From an uncultured Aquimarina sp. (GTDB lineage: Bacteria > Bacteroidota > Bacteroidia > Flavobacteriales > Flavobacteriaceae): 64,000 bases of DNA. This document shows positions 16,391-24,526 of this stretch, piece after piece. The notes below the pieces were generated by a model. That model was not told where the DNA came from, did not search any database, and was given only the letters and a program-made list of their open reading frames with translations. The translations under genes were made by a program, and so were the position numbers. Position 1 is the first letter of the stretch, and each line of letters opens with the position of its first letter. The DNA is taken from the NCBI GenBank assembly GCA_947498815.1, contig CANMLU010000019.1, forward strand, positions 1 to 64,000. The letters are read 5' to 3'.

Positions 16391-16424
16391 AATCCCGTGT
16401 ATTTAATTAAATGCATGGGGTTTT
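16391..16424 (+). terminator. Terminator after SnoaL-like gene
   Basis: AAATCCCGTGTATTTAATTAAATGCATGGGGTTTT forms a hairpin with CCC-GGG base pairs and an ATTTAATTAAAT top, ending in a short T run. Confidence 0.65.
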
Positions 16425-16534
16425 CAATATACCAATAGCCAATTCATTGCCTGGAGATAGGTTGAAGAATATACGTTAATAAAATATCTATTATTTTATT
16501 CAATATTTTCATCATTTAAACTAAAAGATTTACC

Positions 16535-16542
16535 TATATTTG
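16535..16542 (+). promoter_or_regulatory. -7 element of tRNA-Pro(TGG)
   Basis: TATATTTG matches the Bacteroidota sigma-A -7 consensus TAnnTTTG exactly and lies 26 nt before the mature tRNA 5' end. A -33 TTG is not clear. Confidence 0.5.
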
Positions 16543-16568
16543 CACCCTCAAAAGGAAAAACTACATCT

Positions 16569-16646
16569 CGGGGTGTAGCGTAGCCCGGTTATCGCGCCGC
16601 GTTTGGGACGCGGAGGTCGCAGGTTCGAATCCTGCCACCCCGACCA
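16569..16646 (+). tRNA. tRNA-Pro (anticodon TGG), CCA encoded
   Basis: Acceptor stem CGGGGTG pairs with CACCCCG; the anticodon stem CCGCG/CGCGG encloses loop TTTGGGA, giving TGG. The T arm has GGTTCGAATCC. Discriminator A and an encoded CCA end the gene, unlike the tRNA-Pro(GGG) at the window start. Confidence 0.95.
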
Positions 16647-16654
16647 ACAAAATC

Positions 16655-16676
16655 CAATCACGTAGGTGGTTGGATT
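16655..16676 (+). terminator. Terminator after tRNA-Pro
   Basis: ATCCAATCAC...GTGGTTGGAT forms a stem followed by TTTTTTATTT, directly after the tRNA. Confidence 0.75.
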
Positions 16677-16805
16677 TTTTATTTGAAATAATCGATTGGC
16701 CAAATCAATTTCCTTATCATCAAATTTGTTATAAAACGTTAAAACAATCATGTTTTTTAAAATCTCTTACCTTTAGTTCCCGATATTTGGGCAAAACAAT
16801 ACGTC

Positions 16806-19091
16806 TTGAAAAAAACGCTTTTATTTCTGCTGACTCTTATCTTCAGCATCTCTAGCTACTCTCAATTTGAAATTACAGGATTCGTAGTTCATGAATTTGA
16901 TAACACGCCATTAGAAAATGTTAAGATTATTGACACAAAATCCAAAACTGAAGCATTTACTAATATTGAAGGTCGATTTATAATCCAAACTTTTGGAATA
17001 TTAAAATTTGAGAAAGAAGGCTACAACCTTGCCTTTATACAATTATATAATACTAAAGATATTAGGATTACACTAACTCCAGAGCTCAACAACTTAGAAG
17101 AAGTGATAGTAAATGGTCTTTCCATTCCGTTAGAACAAAAGCATACCACCCGAGCTATATCTATTCTAACTCCAGAAGATATCAATAGCGGCAACCCACT
17201 GGAATTACACCCAATTCTAAACCGAGTTCCCGGTGTTTTTATGCAAAACGCGACCTTAAACACCAACAGAATTTCAATTCGAGGAATCGGAGCACGAAAC
17301 TTATTTGGAACAGCCAATATTAGAGCATATTTTGGGGATATTCCGCTAACCGATGGTAACGGAGAATCATCTATTGAAGACCTTGAACTTGGTGCATTAT
17401 CGCATATCGAAATTCATAAAGGACCTTCATCAAGTACGTACGGCGTAGGATTAGGAGGAACCATTTTATTGATACCAGAATATACCTATACTAAAGCTCC
17501 AAAAGGAATGTTATCTTCAACCTTTGGTAGTTATGGGTTACGACGAACCTTGGCCAAAGCCTCTTTGGGGTCCGAAAAAACGAATCTCAATATCCTTTAT
17601 AGTAACAACCATAGCGATGGATATAGAGATAATAATGAATATGACAGAAATACGGTTACACTAACATCGGGTTTAAACTTCGGCAAGAAAAACGAATTTT
17701 CAATACTAGCAAGCTATATTGATCTCAAAGCAGGTATTCCAAGTTCTTTAAATCAATCTGCCTTTGACTCTAATCCAAGACAAGCTGCTTTTACCTGGGG
17801 TAGATCCCAAGCTTTTGAAGATGTTCAATATGGAATATTTGGACTCACCTGGAAACACCGTTATTCCGAAAAACTAACCCAAAACACTAGCGTTTTTACT
17901 TCTTTTAGAAATAACTTCGAACCAAGACCATTTAATATATTAAAAGAAAAATCAAATGGCTTTGGTGTACGCTCCAGAGTTTTGGGAAAACATCTGGTAT
18001 CCGATAAAGAATTAGACTGGACTTTGGGCGGAGAACTTTTCTTTGATAATTATAATGCCAGAATATTTGAAAATTTATATGAAGATTTCCCAATCGGCAC
18101 AGGTAGTGTTCAAGGAAATCAACTTTCTGATCTTAATGAAAATCGATATTATTATAACTTTTTTGGCGAAGCAAACTATACTTTAAATCAAAAACTACGA
18201 TTTAATTTTGGGCTCCATCTTAATCAAACCTTTTTTGATATCGATGATCAATTTTTGTCGGATGGCGAAGATAGTTCTGGATCCTTTGATTTTGATCCTA
18301 TTTTTTCTCCAAAATTAGGTGTCAATTATACCATTAATTCAAATTTCACCCTATTTGGAAACATAGCGCATGGCTTCTCTACCCCTACTACGTCTGAAAC
18401 ACTATTGCCAGATGGCTTGTTTAATCCGGATATCAAGCCAGAAATTGGCTGGAATTATGAAATAGGCACACGATATCAACTAATCCAATCAAAATTATAT
18501 GGTTCAATCTCACTGTATACTATGAGAATAAAGGATTTATTAGTATCCAGAAGAACTATAGATGATATTTTTTTTGCAATTAATGCAGGAAAAACAACGC
18601 ATAATGGTATTGAAGCCGAATTAAACTATACGATCCTGTCCTATAATCCGGCAAGACTTCATCTCTTTATAAATGCATCCATACATGATTATAAATTTAA
18701 AGATTTTGTTGATCTTGATAATGATTTTTCGGGCAATGCTCTTACCGGAGTTACTTCAGAAGTAATCAATCTGGGGGTGCGTCTTAGCTCAACCAAAAAT
18801 TTCTACGGAAACCTGAACTTCCAAACCGTAGGTGAGATACCTGCTAATGATGCTAATACAACTTATAGTGATCATTATGAATTACTACATGGTAAGATTG
18901 GTTTTAAAAACAGTATCGGAAAACATTTCTTCTATGACGTATCAATAGGAGCCAATAATATACTGGATACAAAATATGCGTCTCAACTTCAGATTAATGC
19001 CAGAGGATTTGGTGGCAATTCACCAAGGTATTTTTACCCAGGATTACCCTTCAACATGTATGGGGGGATTAACATAAAATATAGATTTTAA
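16806..19091 (+). CDS. TonB-dependent receptor (TTG start)
   Basis: 761 aa. The frame opens with TTG at 16806, giving MKKTLLFLLTLIFSISSYSQ, a clean signal peptide, so TTG is the likely start. A CarboxypepD_reg-like domain (~22-95) precedes the plug (~110-230: LNRVPGVFMQ, ISIRGIGARNLFG, IEIHKGPSSSTYG) and an outer-membrane barrel ending in GGINIKYRF. It imports a substrate in a TonB-driven way. It is followed at 40 nt by a PQQ-type dehydrogenase and a cytochrome c, so PQQ or a sugar is the plausible ligand. Confidence 0.9.
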   Translation: MKKTLLFLLTLIFSISSYSQFEITGFVVHEFDNTPLENVKIIDTKSKTEAFTNIEGRFIIQTFGILKFEKEGYNLAFIQLYNTKDIRITLTPELNNLEEVIVNGLSIPLEQKHTTRAISILTPEDINSGNPLELHPILNRVPGVFMQNATLNTNRISIRGIGARNLFGTANIRAYFGDIPLTDGNGESSIEDLELGALSHIEIHKGPSSSTYGVGLGGTILLIPEYTYTKAPKGMLSSTFGSYGLRRTLAKASLGSEKTNLNILYSNNHSDGYRDNNEYDRNTVTLTSGLNFGKKNEFSILASYIDLKAGIPSSLNQSAFDSNPRQAAFTWGRSQAFEDVQYGIFGLTWKHRYSEKLTQNTSVFTSFRNNFEPRPFNILKEKSNGFGVRSRVLGKHLVSDKELDWTLGGELFFDNYNARIFENLYEDFPIGTGSVQGNQLSDLNENRYYYNFFGEANYTLNQKLRFNFGLHLNQTFFDIDDQFLSDGEDSSGSFDFDPIFSPKLGVNYTINSNFTLFGNIAHGFSTPTTSETLLPDGLFNPDIKPEIGWNYEIGTRYQLIQSKLYGSISLYTMRIKDLLVSRRTIDDIFFAINAGKTTHNGIEAELNYTILSYNPARLHLFINASIHDYKFKDFVDLDNDFSGNALTGVTSEVINLGVRLSSTKNFYGNLNFQTVGEIPANDANTTYSDHYELLHGKIGFKNSIGKHFFYDVSIGANNILDTKYASQLQINARGFGGNSPRYFYPGLPFNMYGGINIKYRF

Positions 19092-19131
19092 AATATTTTT
19101 CTTTGTATTTTTCAGGAAAAGAACAAAACAG

Positions 19132-20247
19132 ATGAAATTTTCTTCATTCCTGATTATTTTATGCGCTGTATTCTCGGCATGCGCACAACAGAAAAAAATA
19201 AATGATATCCAATTGCAGCCGGATCCCAAAAACTATACTACAGAACTGGTAGTCCCAGAACTGCAAATTCCCTGGGGTATGGTATGGTTGCCAGATGGGG
19301 GCATGCTTATCACAGAAAAAAGCGGCGAACTTATCCATTTCAAAAATAGAACTAAAACTTTAATCGGTAATGTTCCTGAAGTCTACAACAGAAATCAAGG
19401 AGGGTTATTGGATATCGAATTGCATCCCAAATACAAAGAAAATGGGTGGATATATATTACATACTCTTCAAAAGAGGGAGCCGAAAAAGGAGGCAACACT
19501 GCATTGATTAGAGCAAAATTGGAGAACAACCAATTAACCAGTATTGAAAAATTATATAAAGGAACACCCAATACTACTCGTGGCCATCATTTTGGATCTC
19601 GTATTGAGTTTGACAATGATGGATATTTATATTTCAGCATCGGAGATCGAGGAAATCGAGATGTGAATCCACAAGACATTACCAAAGACGGGGGTAAAAT
19701 TTATCGCGTCAACGATGATGGTAGTATTCCAAAAGATAATCCATTTATAAACGACAAAGGAGCAAAAAAAGCTATTTTTTCTTATGGACATCGCAACCCT
19801 CAAGGAATGGCAATACATCCAGATGGTACAATTTGGGTTCATGAACATGGTCCAAAAGGTGGTGATGAGATTAACCCTATCAAAAAAGGTGTAAATTATG
19901 GTTGGCCAGTAATTACATATGGCATTAATTATAGTGGTACATCAATTACAGATAGTACCAAAAAAGAAGGAATGGAACAACCATTATACTATTGGATTCC
20001 ATCCATTGCACCTAGTGGAATGGACTTTATAACCAGTGATAAATATCCAGACTGGAAAAATGATTTATTAATAGGTTCTTTGGTGTTTCAATATTTGGAA
20101 CTTGTGGAGTTAACCAACAACAAAGTTACGGGTCGAAAAAAATTGCTAGATGGTATGGGTCGGGTTCGAAACGTGAGACAAGGTCCAGATGGATATATCT
20201 ATGTAGCCATTGAAAATAAGGGTATCGTAAAAATAATCCCAAAATAA
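19132..20247 (+). CDS. PQQ-dependent aldose sugar dehydrogenase, lipoprotein
   Basis: 371 aa, lipobox FSAC (Cys17). The rest is the six-bladed propeller of the soluble glucose/aldose sugar dehydrogenase family (YliI/Asd type): IPWGMVWLPDGGMLITEKSG, QGGLLDIELHPKY, GHHFGSRIEFDNDGYLYFSIGDRG, YGHRNPQGMAIHPDGTIWVHEHGPKGGDEIN and PSIAPSGMDF. PQQ is the expected cofactor, with Ca2+. It oxidises aldoses to lactones at the periplasmic side. The cytochrome c gene starts 1 nt after its stop and probably takes the electrons. Confidence 0.92.
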   Translation: MKFSSFLIILCAVFSACAQQKKINDIQLQPDPKNYTTELVVPELQIPWGMVWLPDGGMLITEKSGELIHFKNRTKTLIGNVPEVYNRNQGGLLDIELHPKYKENGWIYITYSSKEGAEKGGNTALIRAKLENNQLTSIEKLYKGTPNTTRGHHFGSRIEFDNDGYLYFSIGDRGNRDVNPQDITKDGGKIYRVNDDGSIPKDNPFINDKGAKKAIFSYGHRNPQGMAIHPDGTIWVHEHGPKGGDEINPIKKGVNYGWPVITYGINYSGTSITDSTKKEGMEQPLYYWIPSIAPSGMDFITSDKYPDWKNDLLIGSLVFQYLELVELTNNKVTGRKKLLDGMGRVRNVRQGPDGYIYVAIENKGIVKIIPK

Positions 20248-20248
20248 A

Positions 20249-20713
20249 ATGAAGAAACATCTAAGGAGAATCGGTATTCTGGAAATTTTAGTGTTCGTGA
20301 TTACACTTTCACTATTTGCACAATCTAAAAAAACCGAAACTACTCATATCGATAACACCTCCAAAATCCTCCAAGATTCGAAATTGGCAGAAAGTATAGT
20401 TCGGGGTAGAGAAATATATACAGATTTTTGTATGCAATGTCATTTACCCGATGGAAAAGGAACTCCTAAAGTGTTTCCGCCTTTGGCAGGTTCGGATTGG
20501 TTAATTAATAAACGAAAAGAAAGTATCCATTCCATAAAATTTGGATTAAATGGTCCTATTGAAGTAAACGGTATGCCATATAACAGCGCTATGACCTCTT
20601 TGGGTCTTGAAGATGAAGAAATTGCAGATGTTATGAATTATATCATGAATAATTGGGGCAATACTCAAAAAAAGATGGTAACCGTTGAAGAGGTTGCTAA
20701 TATAAAAAAGTAA
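20249..20713 (+). CDS. Cytochrome c, single haem
   Basis: 154 aa with an N-terminal signal/anchor (ILEILVFVITLSLFA) and one haem site C61-M-Q-C64-H65. The distal ligand is likely M109 (VNGMPYNSAM). The fold is the small cytochrome c / cbb3-III type common next to PQQ enzymes. The 1 nt gap to the sugar dehydrogenase indicates translational coupling and a shared electron path: aldose, PQQ, this cytochrome, then the respiratory chain. Confidence 0.92.
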   Translation: MKKHLRRIGILEILVFVITLSLFAQSKKTETTHIDNTSKILQDSKLAESIVRGREIYTDFCMQCHLPDGKGTPKVFPPLAGSDWLINKRKESIHSIKFGLNGPIEVNGMPYNSAMTSLGLEDEEIADVMNYIMNNWGNTQKKMVTVEEVANIKK

Positions 20714-20767
20714 TAATTATAGATTAATTTGCGTTAGAAATAGTAATTTTATGTTGCATACACACAA

Positions 20768-21550
20768 ATGAGGGGCAAACTTATACCGACCAAACCATTA
20801 TTTGTGAGATTTTTGGCATTTTTCGCAATGTTCTTAATCTCATACCTTGTTAATGCCCAAAATCAAGAAACATCTCCAAATAAATATCGATTTAAGTATA
20901 AGTCAGAATCATACAAGGGTACCCGACTTCAGATAACAGCACAACTAAGGGCATTAAAAAATAATTCAAAATTTGTAGGTATACCTGAAGAAATACAGGA
21001 AGAACTCAGTACCCTTTTCCAAACAACAAAAAAACAAGCCATACCAAAGTATTATAAAAAGCATGCTATTATATTCTTGGATGCGCTTTATAGTTATGAA
21101 GATTTTGCCAATATCTATGAGAATGCCTTATATGAAATAGTAAAAAAGGTAAAGAAGGATATGTATGTGGTCGATTTTAAATTTGAAAGACAGTTTACTA
21201 AAGCCAAAGTGGCCCTGGATCGCGGATTAAAAGAAGATTTTTCTGATCTCAAAAAATTTGATCAACTCAAAAAAGATCTTATTGATAGTCAAACCAAATT
21301 ATCATGTCACCGATGGATGAAAAAAAAGTTTGAACAGTATAAAAGCTTCGATATTGTTAAAAATCCAGATGAACTCATGAAAGCTTTCAAAAAGGGAGAA
21401 GCTGTATATGTTTATAGATTATACATCGAAAACAACATTATACAAATTAAACCTTACCTGGAGAATCAAATTATTGATTTTTATTATAAAAAATCCTTAC
21501 CCGAAATTAATTCAGAGATACTCGATCTTCAATACATCACAAAAATATAA
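20768..21550 (+). CDS. Secreted protein of unknown function
   Basis: 260 aa with a signal-type hydrophobic stretch (~13-30) ending in NAQNQ. The remainder is Lys-rich and mainly helical, with one Cys and no motif I know. It follows the cytochrome gene by 54 nt on the same strand and converges with the DeoR-type regulator. Its link to the sugar-oxidation genes is uncertain. Confidence 0.75.
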   Translation: MRGKLIPTKPLFVRFLAFFAMFLISYLVNAQNQETSPNKYRFKYKSESYKGTRLQITAQLRALKNNSKFVGIPEEIQEELSTLFQTTKKQAIPKYYKKHAIIFLDALYSYEDFANIYENALYEIVKKVKKDMYVVDFKFERQFTKAKVALDRGLKEDFSDLKKFDQLKKDLIDSQTKLSCHRWMKKKFEQYKSFDIVKNPDELMKAFKKGEAVYVYRLYIENNIIQIKPYLENQIIDFYYKKSLPEINSEILDLQYITKI

Positions 21551-21602
21551 CTATCCAAAAAATGAAGTTTTTTTTGAGAAAATACGCTTCAGAAAAAGTT
21601 AC

Positions 21603-22352
21603 CTATAAAATGTTCATATGATGACTTCTGAATACATCTAATTGATGAGCATCGGGGTTTAATTCCGTTATTAAAGTATCAACAGTATTCAAATCACAAG
21701 TCTTATAACACTGATATGTATTTAGTTTTTCTGATATTGTTGGCACTATTACTTTTTTTGAAGCCGCTATCATTGCTTTTTTCATTTGTACCACATCCCA
21801 ATCAAACTCTGTAAGTCCATTTTCTGAATCGATATATCCAGTACCTATAAAACCAATATCGACTGTAATCTGTGATAAATCATAAATTGCCTTTCCTCCT
21901 GTTGTTATTTTCGCCTCTTTCGATAGTTTTCCTCCAATAAAGATAACTTCAGCATTGGGGTGCAAGATAAGTTGCATCGCAATAGGTAAGCTTGGGGTAA
22001 AAACTGTTATTTTTAATTTAGAAGGTAATAACCTAGCCATTTCCAAATTGGTAGTACCCCCGCTAATCAAAATTACACTTCTATTCGGAATCAAAGAAAT
22101 TGCTTTTTCAGCAATACTGGTTTTCTTTTCGTGTAGATAAATATTTTGCTCCTTATAATTATGAAGTGCAAAACCAAGAGATACTGCCCCTCCATGCACT
22201 TTTTTCAGGGTTCCGAGTTTATCTAATTCTTTAACATCTCTTCTAACAGTATCTACCGATACATCTAGTTTATCAGATAACTCCGATAATGAAACCCTGC
22301 TATGGATTCTTACCTCATTTATAATTACTTGTTGACGTTCTTCTTTAAGCAT
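21603..22352 (-). CDS. DeoR/GlpR-family transcription regulator
   Basis: 249 aa. An N-terminal DeoR winged helix (~6-57; SLSELSDKLDVSVDTVRRDVKELDKLG) is followed by the DeoRC sugar-phosphate sensor domain (SVILISGGTTNLEMARLLP...VFIGGKLSKEAKITTGGKA...IGFIGTGYIDSENGLTEFDWD...KKVIVPTISEK). The ligand is probably an amino-sugar phosphate, given the divergent nagB fusion gene. The 178 nt intergenic region contains an inverted repeat and AT-rich GCAAATA-type repeats that may be its operator. Confidence 0.92.
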   Translation of the reverse strand: MLKEERQQVIINEVRIHSRVSLSELSDKLDVSVDTVRRDVKELDKLGTLKKVHGGAVSLGFALHNYKEQNIYLHEKKTSIAEKAISLIPNRSVILISGGTTNLEMARLLPSKLKITVFTPSLPIAMQLILHPNAEVIFIGGKLSKEAKITTGGKAIYDLSQITVDIGFIGTGYIDSENGLTEFDWDVVQMKKAMIAASKKVIVPTISEKLNTYQCYKTCDLNTVDTLITELNPDAHQLDVFRSHHMNIL

Positions 22353-22375
22353 ATATTTTTCAAAATTGCAGTTTT

Positions 22376-22456
22376 TTGCAATATTATAACAGCAAATATA
22401 GCAATAAACTTAGTATTGTTAATAAATAAACTGATAAAAACAGCAAAATATTGCAA
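22376..22456. promoter_or_regulatory. Inverted-repeat operator region between regulator and nagB
   Basis: TTGCAATATT at 22376-22385 and AATATTGCAA at 22447-22456 are exact inverses 61 bp apart. Between them GCAAATATAGCAATAAA carries further GCAAWA copies. The arrangement in the divergent promoter region is typical of an autoregulatory DeoR-family operator with looping. Confidence 0.5.
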
Positions 22457-22530
22457 ATAATCAATTTTAATATTCTATTTTAGCCAAGGCTTTGTTCACT
22501 ACATAGTGTTCATTAAAAAAACACTCAACT

Positions 22531-24477
22531 ATGGAAACGCTTTCTAAAGGCACCCTGACAGATTACTATTCAGATTCTGAATCAAAGAAATACGAAAAAA
22601 TCGAAGCATCGATTTATGAAAGTTCTGAAGAAGCATCTCTATATGTCGCTCACCAAATAGCGAAACTTATTAAAGAAAATTCAGAACATGATAAGCATAC
22701 AGTTTTAGGATTGGCCACAGGTTCTAGTCCTACCAAAGTATATGAATATTTGGTAGGACTTCATAAAGACGAAGGATTAAGTTTCAAAAATGTGATCACA
22801 TTTAATCTGGATGAATATTACCCTATCCAACCAGAATCAATGCAGAGTTATGTACGGTTTATGAATGAGCACTTTTTTGATCATATAGATATTGACAGGA
22901 AAAATATTCATATTCCGGATGGTACTTTGCCCATTGATCAAATAAAACAGGCATGCGAAACATATGAAAACTTAATTCAGCATTATGGAGGAATCGATAT
23001 TCAGATATTAGGTATTGGTAGAACAGGGCATGTTGGGTTTAATGAACCCGGATCGTCTATAAATAGTAAAACTCGTTTGATCCGTTTGGATAAGGTTACC
23101 CGACTTGATGCTGCTAGTGACTTTTTTGGAGAAGAAAATGTACCCTCAAGAGCTATTACTATGGGTGTTGGAACTATTCTGGCCGCTAAAAAGATGTTTT
23201 TATTAGCTTGGGGAGAAGGGAAAGCCAATATTATCAAACAATCTATCGAAGGAGAAATTACCGACTTCATACCAGCTACTTTCCTTCAAAAACATAACAA
23301 TTGTACTTTTATTATTGATGAGGCGGCAGCTTCAGAACTTACCCGAGTAAGAACTCCTTGGTTGGTCTCTGATTGCCATTGGAATAATACCTTGATTAAG
23401 AGAGCGGTTATATGGCTTTCAGAAAAGTTGGATAAGGCATTATTAAAACTTACCAATGAAGATTACAATGAATTTGGTATGGGTAGTCTAATCGCAGAGA
23501 TAGGTTCTGCTGAGGAAATTAACTTAAGAGTATTTAATCAACTACAACGCACCATAACAGGTTGGCCTGGAGGTAAACCAAGGGTTGATGATTCTAATAG
23601 ACCAGAACGTGCAGAACCGTATCCAAAAACTTCACTAATATTTAGCCCACATCCCGATGACGATGTAATTTCTATGGGAGGTACATTAATTAGATTGGTA
23701 GATCAGGGACATGAGGTACATATTGCGTATCAAACTTCTGGTAATATTGCTGTTTTTGATGACGAAGTAATACGATTTCTTGATTTTACAAAGGATATCG
23801 TTAAAAATCAACAAGCCAGTAAAGAACTTTCTTCGCTTTTGAAACAAGTACGACATTTTATTGAAACTAAATCTCCAGGATATCTCGACACTCTCGAAAT
23901 TCAAAATTTTAAAGGGTTGATTAGAAAAGGAGAAGCATTATCCGCATGTAGGTATTGTAATGTATTAGAAGAAAATGCACATTTTATGAATCTTCCATTT
24001 TACGAAACCGGAGCGATTAAAAAGAAACCTCCCGGAGAAGAAGACGTACAAATCACCTATGATTTATTACAAAAAATAAAGCCCCACCAAATTTTTGCAG
24101 CAGGAGATCTTTCTGATCCTCACGGCACCCATAGAGTTTGTCTCAAAATCATCTACGAAGCTATTGATCGACTTGTTAAAGAAAATGTTCCATGGATCAA
24201 TAACACCTATGTATGGTTATATCGTGGCGCCTGGCAAGAATGGGACATCTCCGACATGGAGATGGCTGTTCCCATTGGTCCCAAAGACATGGCCCGCAAA
24301 CGTATTGCAATTTTTAAGCACCAATCGCAAAAGGATAGTGCTATGTTTCCTGGTAATGACGATCGCGAATTTTGGCAACGCGCCGAAGAAAGAAACAAAT
24401 CTACTGCTATAAAATATAACAAACTTGGGCTTCCAGAGTACGAAGCCATTGAGGGATTTGTACGATACAAGTTCTAA
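22531..24477 (+). CDS. nagB: Glucosamine-6-phosphate deaminase fused to LmbE/PIG-L deacetylase
   Basis: 648 aa. Residues ~25-280 are a NagB domain: LATGSSPTKVYEYL, FNLDEYY (D94), GIGRTGHVGFNEPGSS (H167, E172). The Asp expected before Gly-His (E. coli D141) is Thr165. Residues ~365-640 are an LmbE/PIG-L metal-dependent deacetylase domain with H374-P-D-D and DPHGTH. Fused, the two halves could remove the acetyl group from GlcNAc-6-P and then deaminate GlcN-6-P to Fru-6-P. No separate nagA is in the locus. First gene of the amino-sugar locus, divergent from the DeoR gene. Confidence 0.9.
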   Translation: METLSKGTLTDYYSDSESKKYEKIEASIYESSEEASLYVAHQIAKLIKENSEHDKHTVLGLATGSSPTKVYEYLVGLHKDEGLSFKNVITFNLDEYYPIQPESMQSYVRFMNEHFFDHIDIDRKNIHIPDGTLPIDQIKQACETYENLIQHYGGIDIQILGIGRTGHVGFNEPGSSINSKTRLIRLDKVTRLDAASDFFGEENVPSRAITMGVGTILAAKKMFLLAWGEGKANIIKQSIEGEITDFIPATFLQKHNNCTFIIDEAAASELTRVRTPWLVSDCHWNNTLIKRAVIWLSEKLDKALLKLTNEDYNEFGMGSLIAEIGSAEEINLRVFNQLQRTITGWPGGKPRVDDSNRPERAEPYPKTSLIFSPHPDDDVISMGGTLIRLVDQGHEVHIAYQTSGNIAVFDDEVIRFLDFTKDIVKNQQASKELSSLLKQVRHFIETKSPGYLDTLEIQNFKGLIRKGEALSACRYCNVLEENAHFMNLPFYETGAIKKKPPGEEDVQITYDLLQKIKPHQIFAAGDLSDPHGTHRVCLKIIYEAIDRLVKENVPWINNTYVWLYRGAWQEWDISDMEMAVPIGPKDMARKRIAIFKHQSQKDSAMFPGNDDREFWQRAEERNKSTAIKYNKLGLPEYEAIEGFVRYKF

Positions 24478-24526
24478 GAACTCATATTGGGTTCAAAAAG
24501 TATAAGCTAATTCTAAACACAATTAT

